Below, piece after piece: positions 16,458-23,377 of a stretch of DNA of 33,000 nt (its first letter is position 1; the number at the start of each line of letters is the position of its first letter). The stretch covers positions 1 to 33,000 of IMG/VR virus record IMGVR_UViG_3300039151_000187; one strand, given 5' to 3'. This DNA comes from a virus. The position numbers and the translations under genes are program-made. Below the pieces are notes generated by a model that ran no database searches, was not told where the DNA came from, and saw only the letters and a program-made list of their open reading frames with translations.

Positions 16458-17834
16458 TTATATAGTTTCTTTTAGTCTGTCACCAGAGTGAATTTCCTCC
16501 TCTGCCTTGGCTGCCATATGGTAAAAACCTACACAAACTTTCTTATTTGGAAAATTAGCTTTAAGGGCATAGTTTAAGGGCTTGGTTATAATCTTTTCAG
16601 GTATGGAAATACCAGTAGCTAAGTAATTTTTAAGAGCGTATAGTTGCTCTGATCCAGAGTTACTCCTTGCAGATTCATTAATGTTACCAAGAGCACCATT
16701 TAATCCTATACCAGCAGATACGGCCCTGTCTGCTCTATCTGATATTTTAATTTGACTATCAATAAATTCTTTAATATTTTGCTCTATGACCTTTATTTTC
16801 CATCCTGTCTCTGTAAGATTAATGCCATCGACTTCCATTACAGATTCCGTATGAAGAAACTTACCAACATTTTTATCTCCAGCTAAAACTTTACCGATTT
16901 TCCTAAAAAACTCTTGCTTCCATTTTGTAAAGTATTCCTCCTTAAAAGTCCTTTTTTCTTCCACATATTGTTCCTTCATTTGCTCTTTCTTATTCGCCCA
17001 AAATGCACCAGGACTTTCTATATGATATTTAATGTTAAGAGAATTATCTGAAAATGCTTTCAGTAAAAAGGGTATAGCAGTAGCACGACGTATCCATTCT
17101 AATGATCCATAGATGTCCGGTACTGTGTAGTAGTCTTGGCAAAAAGAATACATAGATGAATAGTAGGCAGATATTCTATGAGCAAATGGATTTTTAAAAT
17201 CAAACAACCTGTAAGCTTGATAGTTCTTAACTGAGTTAATATGATGGAAACCCCAATCTGTTACTACGCAATGGGTGGCGTCTAACTCATTAATGTTGGT
17301 ATCTACAACGGCAAGGCGAGATCTATCTGCCTTGCAATGCTCAAGCTTAAGAAATTTAGGCCTTCCTATTCTTCCTCCTCTACCTTGGATGAACTTAGTA
17401 AAGCCGCTCTCTATGTGGTTATAATCTACGATCTGCTTCATGAGATAAGACTCGTAATCCCATGACTCAAGCCACTGCTTTACTTCTTCATCTTCTGTCC
17501 ATTCTCTTACATATACGCCCTTTACTACTTTGTCTACATAAAGTTGTGGCCCCTGCCCATAGACAAGATCTCTCTTCTTGGCAAGTAGTCCAGGGGCTGT
17601 TGGGTTGTTAGCAATAATGTTCTTAATCTGGGTAGGTAGATCATTATAGTCACCATACGGAAAGATCCTGTAGCCACCTATGTGTGCCCTCCTATCCCAA
17701 TTCAACGACTCAGACTTAGGTCGCTGATCCTTAAACTCCCTCGGATTAGTTTCTGAAATGGCATAGCTAAAAGCTACGTCATCACACTCTACCGTACCTG
17801 CATAACCACCTTCACTTGTGTTTATATTAAACAT
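16458..17834 (-). CDS. Portal protein
   Basis: 458 residues, the size of siphovirus portals. The N-terminal wing has GDYNDLPTQIKNIIANNPTAPGLLAKKRDLVYGQG, a pattern typical of Bacteroidetes phage portals; a helical clip/stem region follows, then a long charged helix (about 300-345), and a C-terminal crown part with the ALGNINESARSNSGSEQ loop often seen in this group. It forms the ring at the head vertex through which DNA is packed by the terminase. It overlaps the small gene before it by 13 bases and is the second gene of the P2 unit, separated from terminase by the accessory region. Confidence 0.8.
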   Translation of the reverse strand: MFNINTSEGGYAGTVECDDVAFSYAISETNPREFKDQRPKSESLNWDRRAHIGGYRIFPYGDYNDLPTQIKNIIANNPTAPGLLAKKRDLVYGQGPQLYVDKVVKGVYVREWTEDEEVKQWLESWDYESYLMKQIVDYNHIESGFTKFIQGRGGRIGRPKFLKLEHCKADRSRLAVVDTNINELDATHCVVTDWGFHHINSVKNYQAYRLFDFKNPFAHRISAYYSSMYSFCQDYYTVPDIYGSLEWIRRATAIPFLLKAFSDNSLNIKYHIESPGAFWANKKEQMKEQYVEEKRTFKEEYFTKWKQEFFRKIGKVLAGDKNVGKFLHTESVMEVDGINLTETGWKIKVIEQNIKEFIDSQIKISDRADRAVSAGIGLNGALGNINESARSNSGSEQLYALKNYLATGISIPEKIITKPLNYALKANFPNKKVCVGFYHMAAKAEEEIHSGDRLKETI

Positions 17835-18097
17835 ATTTTGTTGAATTTTAAAAGTAATGGCAAGTAGAACTGTCGTTCTTCACCTGTGTTTACATCTTTA
17901 TATGCAATGAGCATATCGCTCTTAGTAGACTGGTTCTTCTTGTAGCCTTTTCGTAGTAAAGCTTTATCAACAACCTTAGTTCCTTTGGATATGCCTGTGG
18001 TCTGGTTGTAGGTTTGATAAGTAATTGAGAAGGGTATGCCTGCGTGAGACATCTCTCTCATTTGCTTCACTGCTACTTTAGCCCTATTGATACTCAT
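17822..18097 (-). CDS. Small protein upstream of portal, 91 aa
   Basis: Not recognised as a named family. Beta-rich small protein (FSITYQTYNQTTGISKGTKVVDKALLRKGYKK and RQFYLPLLLKFN) encoded as first gene of the P2 unit. The portal gene starts inside it. Such small proteins are often conserved beside portals in flavobacterial phages; a role in early head or connector assembly is guesswork. Confidence 0.55.
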   Translation of the reverse strand: MSINRAKVAVKQMREMSHAGIPFSITYQTYNQTTGISKGTKVVDKALLRKGYKKNQSTKSDMLIAYKDVNTGEERQFYLPLLLKFNKICLI

Positions 18098-18113
18098 TAG
18101 TTAGAAGTTTCTA

Positions 18114-18150
18114 CAAGTATAGAGTAGAGTGCTGGTTAAGGGTGTGACAA
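18114..18150 (-). promoter_or_regulatory. Phage promoter P2 (portal/neck unit)
   Basis: Minus strand: TTGTCACACC (18150-18141), 19 bases, TATACTTG (18121-18114), then 17 bases to the ATG at 18097. Identical spacing to the other four sites. The -7 box here keeps the TA start of the host consensus. The flank CACTTGTCACACC is the same as in P1. Confidence 0.75.
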
Positions 18151-18488
18151 GTGAGCTAATAACCCTGTTTATATAGGTTGGTTGGGCGCGGTGGCGGAGT
18201 GGTGCGCCATATTTCTAAGCCCAGTGGGGGCGGCGCACTCGCTTTTTAGGGATTGAGCGGGGTGGGATCTCGAGAACTTAACCCTAAAACATTGGAAATG
18301 TTTTAGGGTTAAGTTGCTGATAATCAGCGTGTTAACAAATTTAGGTTTTAGTCAATTAGGGTAAACACAGAGTTTTTTTAATGAAACACACAAAGGTTAA
18401 CAATGTCTTAAATTCTCTATTATATTAGAATATAGAGAGGTGAAAATTAGGCTAATACACTGATAATCAGTATATTTATATAACAAAA
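18151..18488. other. Divergent intergenic region with palindromes and a GC-rich patch
   Basis: No gene is visible between the P2 unit (-) and the radC operon (+). The region holds a GC-rich patch unlike the rest of the window (about 18180-18265) with inverted arms GTGCGCC (18202-18208) and GGCGCAC (18232-18238), the 19-bp palindrome at 18275-18315, and two copies of the palindrome CTGATAATCAG (18317-18327 and 18460-18470) 143 bases apart. It must contain the promoter of the radC operon, but no clear TAnnTTTG box on the plus strand is seen. A control region, an origin or a packaging-related site are all possible. Confidence 0.5.
18275..18315. repeat. Perfect 19-bp inverted repeat with GGA loop
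   Basis: AACTTAACCCTAAAACATT, then GGA, then its exact reverse complement. No T run follows on either strand, so it is not a standard terminator. The first 11 bases (AACTTAACCCT) recur at 384-394 just before the integrase, which suggests a shared regulator half site. Confidence 0.7.
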
Positions 18489-18514
18489 AAACACACTGCG
18501 ACAACAGTGTGTTT
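18482..18514 (-). terminator. Intrinsic terminator-like hairpin, minus strand
   Basis: AAACACACTG and CAGTGTGTTT form a 10-bp stem (18489-18498 with 18505-18514) around CGACAA. On the minus strand the stem is followed by a run of seven T. It would stop leftward transcription before it enters the P2 control region. In the other direction it lies 25 bases before the first gene of the radC operon. Confidence 0.55.
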
Positions 18515-18538
18515 AGGTAACCTTTAAAAAATTGAACT

Positions 18539-18766
18539 ATGCAAAAGTCAAATCTTTCACGCAAAGATACCCAAAACACTCTGAAAGACAGGGTACAAAA
18601 AATACTAAAATTAAGCGGTTTTGAACATTGTTTTTCTGAAGCCGATTTTATTTGTTTTTCTAGGCAAACAAAAGGCAACTTTTCTCAAGCCTTTGACATC
18701 TCCCAGATGTTTATAGAGGAAAATCAAAACACAATTAACGACTATACCTCTATTTATGAAAACTAA
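18539..18766 (+). CDS. Hypothetical protein, 75 aa, first gene of radC operon
   Basis: Not recognised. Helical protein with many Gln, Asn and Ser (MQKSNLSRKDTQNTLKDRVQ ... EENQNTINDYTSIYEN) and two cysteines. The radC-like gene starts inside its last codons (11-base overlap), so they form a translationally coupled pair. Small partner genes of this kind precede radC in several Bacteroidetes mobile elements; its role is unknown. Confidence 0.6.
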   Translation: MQKSNLSRKDTQNTLKDRVQKILKLSGFEHCFSEADFICFSRQTKGNFSQAFDISQMFIEENQNTINDYTSIYEN

Positions 18767-19229
18767 AGAAAACGAAAAAAACCTAAAAAGTGAGCTAAGC
18801 GAAATACAGGAAATTTCAATAAGCTACAAGCCTAGAAATATCTTAGGAAACAAGATTGGATCTTCTTTTGATGTTGAAAAAATACTGCGCCTATTCTTTG
18901 AGGATGAAATGGATTATAGAGAGAATTTTTTTGTTGCTATTCTCAATAATCAAAATGAAATTTTGGGAGTAAAAAGAATTTCAACCGGTGGCATGACCAG
19001 CACAGTAGTAGATATTCGATTAATTTTTCAAACTGCAATTTTAGGACATGCCACCAGCATAATTGTAGCTCACAATCACCCTAGCGGAGCTCTCAATCCG
19101 AGTGAACCCGACAAAACTATAACCAATAAAATTAAAACTGCTGGAAGCTACTTGGACATAAAACTTTTGGACCATTTAATTTTTAGCCGTGAAGGTTATT
19201 TCAGTTTTGCAGATGAAGGAATGTTATAA
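18756..19229 (+). CDS. radC: RadC-like JAB/MPN-domain protein
   Basis: 157 residues, the short form of RadC (DUF2466) carried by Bacteroidetes mobile elements, without the N-terminal helix-hairpin-helix domain of chromosomal RadC. The JAMM metal site is complete: Glu56 in RENFFVAILN, His106 and His108 in HNHPSG, Ser116 and Asp119 in SEPD. Despite the name, a role in DNA repair is not established for the family; a metal-dependent peptidase or nuclease-like activity is possible. It is convergent to the accessory genes on its right and is followed by a strong terminator. With its partner it interrupts the otherwise leftward virion genes. Confidence 0.88.
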   Translation: MKTKENEKNLKSELSEIQEISISYKPRNILGNKIGSSFDVEKILRLFFEDEMDYRENFFVAILNNQNEILGVKRISTGGMTSTVVDIRLIFQTAILGHATSIIVAHNHPSGALNPSEPDKTITNKIKTAGSYLDIKLLDHLIFSREGYFSFADEGML

Positions 19230-19238
19230 AATAAATCG

Positions 19239-19264
19239 GGGGCCAGAATGAGGCCCCTTTTTTA
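19239..19264 (+). terminator. Intrinsic terminator of the radC operon
   Basis: GGGGCC and GGCCCC (19239-19244 with 19252-19257) pair around seven bases and are followed by TTTTTT at the 3' side on the plus strand. It begins 10 bases after the radC stop. Confidence 0.85.
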
Positions 19265-19267
19265 TTC

Positions 19268-19292
19268 AAAAAAAATCGGGCTTACGCCCGAT
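19268..19292 (-). terminator. Intrinsic terminator of the leftward accessory genes
   Basis: ATCGGGC and GCCCGAT (19275-19281 with 19286-19292) pair around TTAC; on the minus strand the stem is followed by a run of T from 19275 to 19268. It stops leftward transcription arriving from terminase and the accessory genes, back to back with the radC terminator. Confidence 0.8.
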
Positions 19293-19370
19293 GTTCATTG
19301 CTTATCTTCAAGTTCATTAAGGCATGAACTTTCTAAACGCGCAATGGTAAAAAATCTATTTGATAACGAT

Positions 19371-19434
19371 GTATAAAACACATTAAAACGTGTTTTTATA
19401 CGGACGTTGTAATCACATTAAAACGTGTTACAAC
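19371..19434. repeat. Two tandem attC-like hairpins
   Basis: Hairpin one has arms GTATAAAACAC and GTGTTTTTATAC (19371-19401), hairpin two has GTTGTAATCAC and GTGTTACAAC (19406-19434). Both have the same loop ATTAAAAC, and in both one arm carries one extra base, as in folded integron attC sites. A copy of 19381-19408 recurs at 20433-20460 with one change. They lie at the end of the accessory gene group. Confidence 0.55.
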
Positions 19435-19451
19435 AATGTATATAAATAATG

Positions 19452-19619
19452 CTAAGGTCTTTCGTACTTTGATTTTTTAGCGTTATTCATCCAAGAATTA
19501 AAATGCTTGTTTATTGCATCCCAATCACCTATAAATCCATATTTTACTATTTGGTATCTAAGTTCTCTACAAACCTTGTCCGCATTTTCAATTCTTTTTT
19601 GTTCTCGTGTCTTTGCCAT
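19452..19619 (-). CDS. Small hypothetical protein, 55 aa
   Basis: Not recognised. Basic helical protein MAKTREQKRIENADKV... ending KKSKYERP. I choose the ATG at 19619; a GTG seven codons earlier is possible but would leave only 17 bases to the cREC gene. It lies between the cREC gene and the tandem attC-like hairpins and may be part of the same cassette. Confidence 0.55.
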   Translation of the reverse strand: MAKTREQKRIENADKVCRELRYQIVKYGFIGDWDAINKHFNSWMNNAKKSKYERP

Positions 19620-19657
19620 TTTTATGTTTTTAATCCGCACTATTCATATACTAAACG

Positions 19658-20077
19658 TTAACTACAATGCTTGGGATAGTTATCTAACAACCCTTTTATA
19701 TTATCGGCACCAACAGGGTTTGCAGAGTGTACAAATATTTCAGGCAATTTATTTTTATTGTCCATACAATAATCTACTAACCATTTAGCACAGTCCATAC
19801 CTGTTTTCTCTTGGTAATTTTGACCACGCCACTCTTGAAACTTCTTACTTTCATCATAATTATTCCAAAAGTATTCAGGCGTATAATGTTCATCCGCTAA
19901 ATCGTGGTCAAAAGAAATAGCATCAGGTAGTCCAAAAAGTTCTATCCATTTAACAAACTGTTTGTAGTTTAAAACCCAATTTATATTATAGTGTTTGCCA
20001 TTTTTACGTGTTGGCACTTTGCCTTCTTCGTTTATATAAGGGTTTCTAATATCATCTAACCAAAGTAAATTTTTCAT
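19658..20077 (-). CDS. cREC-domain protein (cyclic-phosphate processing receiver domain)
   Basis: 139 residues matching the cREC group of receiver-like domains. Visible signatures are LWLDDIRNP at 5-13 (Asp8, Asp9), ISFDHDLAD at 54-62 (Asp57, His58, Asp59), GMDCAKWLVDYC at 93-104 and the end block VHSANPVGADNI at 116-127. The family has been predicted to process cyclic phosphate ends of RNA and is found with RNA repair or conflict systems and in phages. It stands alone here, between attC-like elements, and could be an anti-defence or RNA repair gene carried as cargo. The domain call is good; the function is predicted only. Confidence 0.75.
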   Translation of the reverse strand: MKNLLWLDDIRNPYINEEGKVPTRKNGKHYNINWVLNYKQFVKWIELFGLPDAISFDHDLADEHYTPEYFWNNYDESKKFQEWRGQNYQEKTGMDCAKWLVDYCMDNKNKLPEIFVHSANPVGADNIKGLLDNYPKHCS

Positions 20078-20116
20078 TCTATTTATGTTTTTTATTAATT
20101 AAGTCGCACAGTAGTT

Positions 20117-20199
20117 AACACCGTGTATAGCAAATAGCCTATTAAGGTTTGCTTATTAATTCAATCTTTGTGCTTCGGCTACTTGCCATACACAAACCG
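20117..20199. repeat. attC-like imperfect inverted repeat
   Basis: Arms GTGTATAGCAAATAGCC (20123-20139) and GGCTACTTGCCATACAC (20177-20193) match at 15 of 17 pairs around a loop of 37 bases; the ends carry AACACC and AAACCGTT. Size and shape are like integron cassette recombination sites. It fills the 134-base gap between the cREC gene and the 67-aa gene. Confidence 0.55.
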
Positions 20200-20211
20200 T
20201 TATATACAAAA

Positions 20212-20415
20212 CTAAGTTTCGTCATCACAGATATCTTCTCGTTCATTTAATATTTGAAGCAATCTTTCAGGAGTTAATATCCATCCTGCCAACATTTCGT
20301 CTGTTCCAAATTTTCCACAATCAGATGTGAAGTCTATTTGTATTGTTTTTTCTTTTGTAATTTTTATATCACAAGTCAAAGTTTGTTCTTCTTTTGGTTT
20401 GTATAATAAACTCAT
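20212..20415 (-). CDS. Hypothetical protein, 67 aa
   Basis: Not recognised. Small acidic protein, beta-rich first half (LTCDIKITKEKTIQIDFTSDCG) and helical second half ending EREDICDDET. It is flanked by two attC-like elements (20117-20199 and 20433-20460), which makes it look like one integron-type gene cassette. Confidence 0.6.
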   Translation of the reverse strand: MSLLYKPKEEQTLTCDIKITKEKTIQIDFTSDCGKFGTDEMLAGWILTPERLLQILNEREDICDDET

Positions 20416-20432
20416 AAATTTTATTTTTTAGT

Positions 20433-20460
20433 CATTAAAACGTGTTTTTATACGGGCGTT
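20433..20460. repeat. Second copy of the attC-like arm at 19381-19408
   Basis: 27 of 28 bases are the same as 19381-19408, including CATTAAAACGTG and the following TATACGG and CGTT. Only one arm and the loop of the hairpin are present here, so it looks like the outer half of a cassette site. Together with the tandem hairpins it brackets the three accessory genes. Confidence 0.6.
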
Positions 20461-20489
20461 ATCAACCTTATTTCTAAAAGCTTCAATCT

Positions 20490-20696
20490 CTAAACTTCCA
20501 AATGAAGCTCGAGGTCCAAAGCATTTGCCAATAGAATAGAATGGTGAAGAGAAAACAAACCTTTGCCGCTCATATTCCTATAAAAAGTGGATTGTTTCAT
20601 CCCGATTATCTTAGGAAGTTCTATAAGATAAATCCTTTTTTTCGCAGCTGTGTTTTTGATCTCTTCTAGAAATTGATCGTTTGTTTTAAGTTTCAT
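20490..20696 (-). CDS. Small HTH regulator, 68 aa
   Basis: A compact HTH of the Cro/CI type: helices LIELPKIIGMKQSTFYRNMSG at about 24-44 form the turn and recognition helix, and LHHSILLANALDLEL closes the domain. Without an extra effector domain it would act as a simple DNA-binding repressor or activator. It has its own host-type -7 box at 20716-20723 and lies directly after the large terminase, at the border of the accessory region. It may control the accessory genes or be a candidate regulator of the phage promoter family; nothing in the sequence decides. Confidence 0.65.
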   Translation of the reverse strand: MKLKTNDQFLEEIKNTAAKKRIYLIELPKIIGMKQSTFYRNMSGKGLFSLHHSILLANALDLELHLEV

Positions 20697-20715
20697 TTGG
20701 CTAATTGTATAAAAC

Positions 20716-20723
20716 CAAATATA
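20716..20723 (-). promoter_or_regulatory. Host-type -7 box (TATATTTG) for the HTH gene
   Basis: On the minus strand TATATTTG fits TAnnTTTG exactly and lies 20 bases before the ATG at 20696. The -33 element is not clear, and the region is AT-rich, so a chance match is possible. Confidence 0.4.
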
Positions 20724-20753
20724 GTTAATTATTACAACATATTAGAATTAATA

Positions 20754-22442
20754 CTAATAAACCTCTGGATCACTAGTGTGGTAAATGCTACGACCATTAC
20801 TAATCTTCACCCAGTTTTTTCTATAAAGCAAGTATTTAAACGCGTCAGAATAGTTGGTCGAATACATGGGCAGCTGCTTAATAGGTAACTTTTCGCTAGA
20901 CTTGTCCTTTTTGATCACCGTTTGCCCTTTGGCGTTTTTGGTGACTTTTGTTTTGGCAAGCTCGAGAGAAGATTTCAGGTTTGGACATTGCAAAGCATCT
21001 ATAATAAGCTCCGGTAATTTTGGATAATAATTACCCATGAGCTTTTTGGCAAATAAGTATTCTTCTTCCTGGAGTATGTTCGCCTGATTTTTAGAATTGA
21101 GAACCACTGTCCATCCTGTTTTGGCACCTTCGTAATTCTCGATATGGTCCTTGATCTCATTCGCAAAATCTCGCTTAATCATCTGGTATTGATTTCCTGC
21201 CCGGTCATACCATAAATACAAAACTTTGTTTTTTTGGTACTTAAAGAAATCTATAAACTTCTTGGCCAACTCCTTGCTAGATTCCGGGGCAAGGGTGTGA
21301 AACTCCTTAATTATTCTATAAAGCCGATCGTTTCCCTGGCCCATTACCAAACTGGTCTGGTTTCCAAAATCCATACCTCCTTCTATAGGTGCTTTATGAT
21401 TTAGGTATCTAAGCGCTAAAGAGGAAGCTTCAAAAGTTTCGGTAAGTTTTTTACTCTCGTAAAATTGATTATTTACACCATCGTAATAAAAGTGATCTTC
21501 ATTCAAATTGATATAAAAACGCTCTCCTTTTTCAATATTGGGCTTGAAGGATAATATACTGGCCTTGGCTTCTTCTTGTCCTAGATCCTTAAGGGAATTG
21601 ATAAAATAGTCCGCACCCAAAATGGTTGCATTGGCCAAAGAGGAACTTATATGAAAAAAGGTAAGACTCTTTCTTACTCTGTTGTGACGCTCCATCCATC
21701 GTACGAGATTTTTATCGAGTTTCTTTACCCTATCATAATGGCCTTTGTCATGAGCCTCTTTCATTTCTATACGAATCTCATTTATGACGATACCCACTTG
21801 TAAGGCATGTAAGAATTTATCCTGGTCCATTTCTTTAGCCCCTTTCAATATCCAATCTTGATCGCCCATGGTGACATTGGGCATATCTGTAGTAAATGTG
21901 GTGCCAAGGTAAAAAGGAGATGTGGAGGCTTCTGGAAACCCTCGCAATGCAGGCATTAATTTGTTGAGCTTTTTGGATTTTAGATATTTTGCTTCATCAC
22001 CAAATACATGCTGATAAGAATCTCCCGCAACAGAAGAAACCTGATCTAAGGAGCCAAGCTTTATCAAATTTCCTAAGTAGGTGGATATAGTATGCTTAAA
22101 TTTGAGAACAGGCTTGTAGTTTTTTTGAAAGTGATCTGGAGGTGCAACATCTGTAACATAGTGAACGCCTTCTATCCATCCTTTACGATTGAAGCCTTCC
22201 AGAATAGAAGGCACAACATTTTCTAAAGCATTTGTATAAGTATCACTCACTATGGCAAAGCGAGCTCTGGGCATTTCGTAGCAAACATCCATAATTCTAT
22301 CGGCTAGAATATCTGTAGTTTTGGAAGTACCACGGCCAGCTACAATCTTTACGTGTTGTGGCTTGGATAGATCTATAACTTGTTTTATTACGGTAGCGTA
22401 ACGCTTTTCTGTATTACTTTTCTTGTAACCTTGGGTTTTCAT
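20754..22442 (-). CDS. terL: Terminase large subunit
   Basis: 562 residues, the packaging motor and nuclease. The ATPase domain has Walker A AGRGTSKT (35-42) and Walker B HVFGDE (145-150). The RNase H-like nuclease domain has Asp358 in EGGMDFGNQTS, Asp413 in LWYDRAG, and a late Asp533 in SDAFKYLL, the three expected metal ligands. It cuts concatemeric DNA and drives it through the portal. It overlaps the preceding gene by 29 bases. Unusually, the portal is not next to it but about 2.9 kb away, beyond the accessory region. Confidence 0.93.
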   Translation of the reverse strand: MKTQGYKKSNTEKRYATVIKQVIDLSKPQHVKIVAGRGTSKTTDILADRIMDVCYEMPRARFAIVSDTYTNALENVVPSILEGFNRKGWIEGVHYVTDVAPPDHFQKNYKPVLKFKHTISTYLGNLIKLGSLDQVSSVAGDSYQHVFGDEAKYLKSKKLNKLMPALRGFPEASTSPFYLGTTFTTDMPNVTMGDQDWILKGAKEMDQDKFLHALQVGIVINEIRIEMKEAHDKGHYDRVKKLDKNLVRWMERHNRVRKSLTFFHISSSLANATILGADYFINSLKDLGQEEAKASILSFKPNIEKGERFYINLNEDHFYYDGVNNQFYESKKLTETFEASSLALRYLNHKAPIEGGMDFGNQTSLVMGQGNDRLYRIIKEFHTLAPESSKELAKKFIDFFKYQKNKVLYLWYDRAGNQYQMIKRDFANEIKDHIENYEGAKTGWTVVLNSKNQANILQEEEYLFAKKLMGNYYPKLPELIIDALQCPNLKSSLELAKTKVTKNAKGQTVIKKDKSSEKLPIKQLPMYSTNYSDAFKYLLYRKNWVKISNGRSIYHTSDPEVY

Positions 22443-23043
22443 GGTCTGGTTTAAATAATTTAAAAGGCAATAAATCTGCTTCCTCTCTTAAAGAATTTCG
22501 TTCTTTTTCGCTCAATTCTGGATATTCATCTATAAATCTTGCCAGCTTGTACCTATCTGGTTTTGGTAGGCCCAAGAATTCTGCATCTACAGAATACATT
22601 TTGAAGGGTTTGGCCAAAAGTTCTTCGGGAAACTCCATGGCATCTTCTTTATTGATTTCTAGTATTTCTGCGATGTCTTTTATTTTACCTAAAGCCATAA
22701 CAACATCCTTGGAGCTTTCTGCAAGCTTCAGGGCAAGTGTTATTCCATTTTCTAGCTTTTCTGCTAATCTATTCTTGTGAGCTTGTTTGCTGACTTGCCG
22801 CTCTGCATAGAAATACTCCGTCATCATATCGTACCACTTGTTGGCGAGATAGTAAGAATAACCATCTACTTTTTCCAAATGCTTTATAATGTGATCTCTA
22901 CTTTGCCACCTCAAATACATGCCATGTATTTTCTCTAGCTTAGATAGTGTTTCCACGACCTCACTAGGAGCGTCCTTACGGCTTCCATTGTGAATAAAGT
23001 CCTGTATGTCTTCTAGAGTGATATCTTCAATCTTCATGGCCAA
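22414..23043 (-). CDS. Terminase-linked hypothetical protein, 209 aa
   Basis: Not recognised. Long helical protein (EDITLEDIQDFIHNGSRKDAP, then KLEKIHGMYLRWQSRDHIIKHLE) lying between small and large terminase and overlapping both (17 and 29 bases). The overlaps suggest it is made in fixed ratio with them and takes part in packaging, possibly as a second recognition subunit. No enzyme motif is seen. Confidence 0.6.
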   Translation of the reverse strand: MAMKIEDITLEDIQDFIHNGSRKDAPSEVVETLSKLEKIHGMYLRWQSRDHIIKHLEKVDGYSYYLANKWYDMMTEYFYAERQVSKQAHKNRLAEKLENGITLALKLAESSKDVVMALGKIKDIAEILEINKEDAMEFPEELLAKPFKMYSVDAEFLGLPKPDRYKLARFIDEYPELSEKERNSLREEADLLPFKLFKPDHENPRLQEK

Positions 23044-23377
23044 ATAGTATGTCGTTCTTTAAATTTTCTACCCTTTGCACTCTTGCTATTTTCTTAAATT
23101 CTTGTGCTGCAGTAATATTTCCACTTTTGGCATGGGTAAGAAGTCCTTCAGCAATAAGAAATTCTGCCTCGAGCAACCCTTTGTCATAATGATGCCTTAC
23201 TAGGGAGGTATTTATTTTCCACTCTTTTATAAAATGGGTCTCGTTGACACCCAAATACTTTGCTATGCTTCTTGGGGCATAGTTTGCAGCTGCTAGTGTT
23301 TCAATTTCGCTGTATTGCTCCTCCGATAGCCTTAGCTCTGATTTTAACATCGGTAAAAATCTTTCTTCTGAATTCAT
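23027..23377 (-). CDS. Terminase small subunit-like protein
   Basis: An HTH at about residues 20-42 (AANYAPRSIAKYLGVNETHF) followed by helices (AEFLIAEGLLTHAKSGNITAAQEFKKIA) is the pattern of phage small terminase subunits, which bind the packaging site. The longest frame begins at 23515 but would run 215 bases into the PLD-like gene; ATG 23377 (116 aa, MNSEERF) or 23350 are better, and still overlap it by 77 or 50 bases. It lies two genes before the large terminase. Moderately sure. Confidence 0.6.
   Translation of the reverse strand: MNSEERFLPMLKSELRLSEEQYSEIETLAAANYAPRSIAKYLGVNETHFIKEWKINTSLVRHHYDKGLLEAEFLIAEGLLTHAKSGNITAAQEFKKIARVQRVENLKNDILFGHED

Noticed and set aside
18181-18240. tRNA fragment (GGCGGAGTGG resembles serine tRNA 5' parts)
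   Set aside because: No T arm with TTC or acceptor partner follows; only a GC-rich inverted repeat remains.
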